Positions 62,364 to 64,000 of a DNA stretch of 64,000 nucleotides are shown piece by piece. The translations under genes were made by a program, and so were the position numbers. A model generated the notes under the pieces. The model did no database searches and was not told the DNA's origin. It was given only the letters and a program-made list of their open reading frames with translations. The stretch is from assembly GCA_964277385.1 (NCBI GenBank), contig OZ195520.1, forward strand, positions 124,001 to 188,000. Direction: 5' to 3'. The stretch's first letter is position 1. Every line of letters starts with the position of its first letter. This stretch comes from WRAU01 sp964277385. Its GTDB lineage: Bacteria; Pseudomonadota; Alphaproteobacteria; WRAU01; Hepatincolaceae.

Positions 62364-62669
62364 ATGTCTAAAGTAAGCGCCATACATAGAAATAAAAAAA
62401 GAGAAAAATTGATAAATAAATTTCAGGATCGTAGGAATTCCTTGAAATCTATAGCGAACGATTCTAATTCTTCATTAGAGGATAAGTTTCAAGCACGTTT
62501 AGATTTAGCTAAATTGCCTAGAAACTCTTCTCCTAGTAGATATCGTCTAAGATGTGAATTAACAGGCAGAGGAAGAGGGAATTATAGAAAATTTTTATTA
62601 TGCAGACATAAATTTCGTGAGCTTGCTTCTAAGGGGCAAATTCCTGGTGTAATAAAATCTAGTTGGTAG
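62364..62669 (+). CDS. rpsN: 30S ribosomal protein S14
   Basis: 101-residue long form without the zinc-binding cysteines, as in most proteobacteria. LPRNSSPSRYRLRCELTGRGRG and the C-terminal GVIKSSW are typical. Confidence 0.98.
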   Translation: MSKVSAIHRNKKREKLINKFQDRRNSLKSIANDSNSSLEDKFQARLDLAKLPRNSSPSRYRLRCELTGRGRGNYRKFLLCRHKFRELASKGQIPGVIKSSW

Positions 62670-62677
62670 GAGAAATT

Positions 62678-63067
62678 ATGGATATTATCGGTGATATGTT
62701 AACAAGAATCAGAAATGGATTCTTGGCAAAAAAGTCTGAAGTAGAAGTTATACATTCGAAGGAAAATTTAGGAATCCTAAGTGTTCTAAAAAATGAAGGT
62801 TATATTGGTAACTTTGATGAGGTTGATTTAAGAAAAGGTGTAAAAGTAATTAAAGTTGAGTTAAAATATTACAAAAATGAACCTGTGATAAAAGAACTTA
62901 AAAGAATTTCTAAGCCAAGTAGAAGAATTTATACTTCTGTTGTAGATATGCCTTTAGTTTATAATGGATTAGGTATGTCTGTGATATCTACATCAAAAGG
63001 TATTCTTTCAAATGTGGAAGCTAAGTCAAAAAATTTAGGCGGTGAGATTATCTGCTCAGTATTTTAA
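62678..63067 (+). CDS. rpsH: 30S ribosomal protein S8
   Basis: 129 residues from the ATG at 62678, which has AGGAG five bases upstream; a TTG at 62663 in the same frame would lie inside rpsN. DMLTRIRNGFLAKKSEVEV and the C-terminal MSVISTSKGILSNVEA are family motifs. In E. coli S8 regulates the spc operon. Confidence 0.97.
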   Translation: MDIIGDMLTRIRNGFLAKKSEVEVIHSKENLGILSVLKNEGYIGNFDEVDLRKGVKVIKVELKYYKNEPVIKELKRISKPSRRIYTSVVDMPLVYNGLGMSVISTSKGILSNVEAKSKNLGGEIICSVF

Positions 63068-63086
63068 TTAGGTTAAGGAAATTGCA

Positions 63087-63617
63087 ATGTCAAGAATTGG
63101 TAAGTACCCAGTAGTTTTAAAAGAAGGGGTTTCTGCATCGTTTGATGGTAACATAATAAATGTGAAAGGAAAGAGAGGTGAGTCTTCTTTTCGATTTTCT
63201 GATCAAGTTTTTGTAAAATTAGAGGACAATAAAATTATTGTTACTCCAAGTAATGAAACCTTAGATGCTAGAAAATTATGGGGAACTACAAAAGCTTTAA
63301 TAAACAATATGGTTATTGGAGTTTCAGATGGTTTTATAGTAAAATTAGAAATCAGAGGTGTTGGTTATCGTGCTTCTATCCAAGGGAAGAACTTAGTATT
63401 ACAATTGGGATTCTCTCATGATGTAATTTTTCCAATTCCTGAGGGAGTAGCTATTGTTTGCCCTGATCAAACTCATATTGTTGTAGAAGGAACAGATAAA
63501 CAGGTAGTTGGTCAAGTTGCTGCAAAAATTAGAGGATTTAAAAAGCCTGAGCCTTATAAAGGTAAGGGTATTAGATATGAAAATGAAAGAGTAATTGAAA
63601 AATCAGGTAAGAAATAG
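63087..63617 (+). CDS. rplF: 50S ribosomal protein L6
   Basis: 176 residues: SRIGKYPVVLKEGV at the start, MVIGVSDGFIVKLEIRGVGYRA in the middle and PEPYKGKGIRYENERV near the end, all standard. Its stop codon directly abuts the rplR start. Confidence 0.98.
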   Translation: MSRIGKYPVVLKEGVSASFDGNIINVKGKRGESSFRFSDQVFVKLEDNKIIVTPSNETLDARKLWGTTKALINNMVIGVSDGFIVKLEIRGVGYRASIQGKNLVLQLGFSHDVIFPIPEGVAIVCPDQTHIVVEGTDKQVVGQVAAKIRGFKKPEPYKGKGIRYENERVIEKSGKK

Positions 63618-63995
63618 ATGTTAAGAAAAATTAAAGATAAGTCTAAATTAATAACATTAAGACGAAAAGATAGAGTTCGTTTTAAACTAAAAAAATTGAA
63701 CAAAGGAAAACCAAGATTAAGTATTTTTATGTCTAATGTTAATATTTATGCTCAAGTAATTGATGACGTTAATAATGTAACACTAGCTTCGGCTTCTACC
63801 GTTGATAAAGAAATTAAATCCTCTCTTTCAAAGACTTCGAATAAGCAAGCAGCAGAAATTGTTGGTAAAACAGTAGCTGAAAGACTTTTGAAAAAAGGTA
63901 TTTCTGATGTTGTATTTGATAGAGGAAGTCATATTTTTCATGGTAAAATAAAGTGTTTAGCTGATAAAGCTAGAGAAACAGGATTAAAATTTTAA
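63618..63995 (+). CDS. rplR: 50S ribosomal protein L18
   Basis: 5S rRNA-binding protein; 125 residues with RPRLSIF-like KPRLSIFMSNVNIYAQVIDD and the C-terminal VVFDRGSHIFHGKIKCLADKARE. Starts at the base after the rplF stop. The AAGGAG at the very end of the window is the ribosome site of the next gene, expected to be rpsE. Confidence 0.97.
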   Translation: MLRKIKDKSKLITLRRKDRVRFKLKKLNKGKPRLSIFMSNVNIYAQVIDDVNNVTLASASTVDKEIKSSLSKTSNKQAAEIVGKTVAERLLKKGISDVVFDRGSHIFHGKIKCLADKARETGLKF

Positions 63996-64000
63996 GGAGC

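Noticed and set aside
1..64000. CRISPR array
   Set aside because: The only regular repeat array is the 45-bp coding repeat at 31040-31309, which has no spacers. No cas-like gene was seen.
1..64000. Alternative genetic code with TGA as Trp
   Set aside because: TGA ends intact genes such as the first barrel gene (24616-24618), Trp codons in conserved genes are TGG, and tRNA-Trp has anticodon CCA.

Overview
The window comes from an AT-rich bacterium that looks like an alphaproteobacterium. Supporting features are a separate F0 operon carrying a b' subunit beside b, a DUF721 gene next to a DsbA-like thioredoxin gene upstream of that operon, two tuf genes bracketing a tRNA-Trp/secE/nusG/rpo/str block, and an alphaproteobacterial-looking L10 leader. 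The code is standard: TGA ends genes and tRNA-Trp has anticodon CCA. Low GC, several decaying genes and long non-coding stretches suggest a host-associated organism whose genome is shrinking. The species cannot be named from the sequence.

Bases 1-4061 hold the end of an unknown gene and a type I secretion pair (LapB/PrtD-like ABC exporter and HlyD-like adaptor). Bases 4062-5947 are a decayed stretch with a recognisable HNH-nuclease (DUF1524-like) pseudogene. Bases 5948-10385, on the minus strand, carry DUF721/dciA, a DsbA-like gene, atpI, atpB, atpE, atpF' (b'), atpF (b) and aroC. Bases 10449-11745 are a second decayed module: an AAA ATPase followed by a DUF4276 gene. Bases 11884-23025 encode one 3713-residue repetitive acidic protein that is probably the cargo of the type I system.

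Bases 23530-26609 carry two outer-membrane barrels, a degraded copy of the second barrel's tail, and an alpha/beta-hydrolase-fold protein lacking its usual serine. Bases 26839-32734 are an accessory stretch: a DUF1761 membrane protein, tRNA-Thr, an S24-type repressor with a candidate operator, a divergent unknown gene, a DeoR-type regulator, a secreted Met/His repeat protein and a broken MFS transporter. Bases 32978-38410 carry cstA, a secreted asparaginase, an RlmB-like methyltransferase, a TonB-like protein, and a TPP riboswitch in front of a secreted HAD acid phosphatase. This set fits scavenging of host peptides, asparagine and possibly phosphorylated thiamine.

From 38522 to the end lies the conserved translation/transcription block: tRNA-Tyr, tRNA-Gly, tuf copy 1, tRNA-Trp, secE, nusG, rplKAJL, rpoBC, rpsLG, fusA, tuf copy 2, then the S10/spc operon to rplR. 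The window stops at the ribosome binding site of the next gene.

The observations most worth following are the giant protein with its exporter, the riboswitch-controlled phosphatase, the remains of nuclease/ATPase defence-like modules, the Met/His tandem-repeat protein, and the base-for-base identity of the two tuf copies including their leaders.
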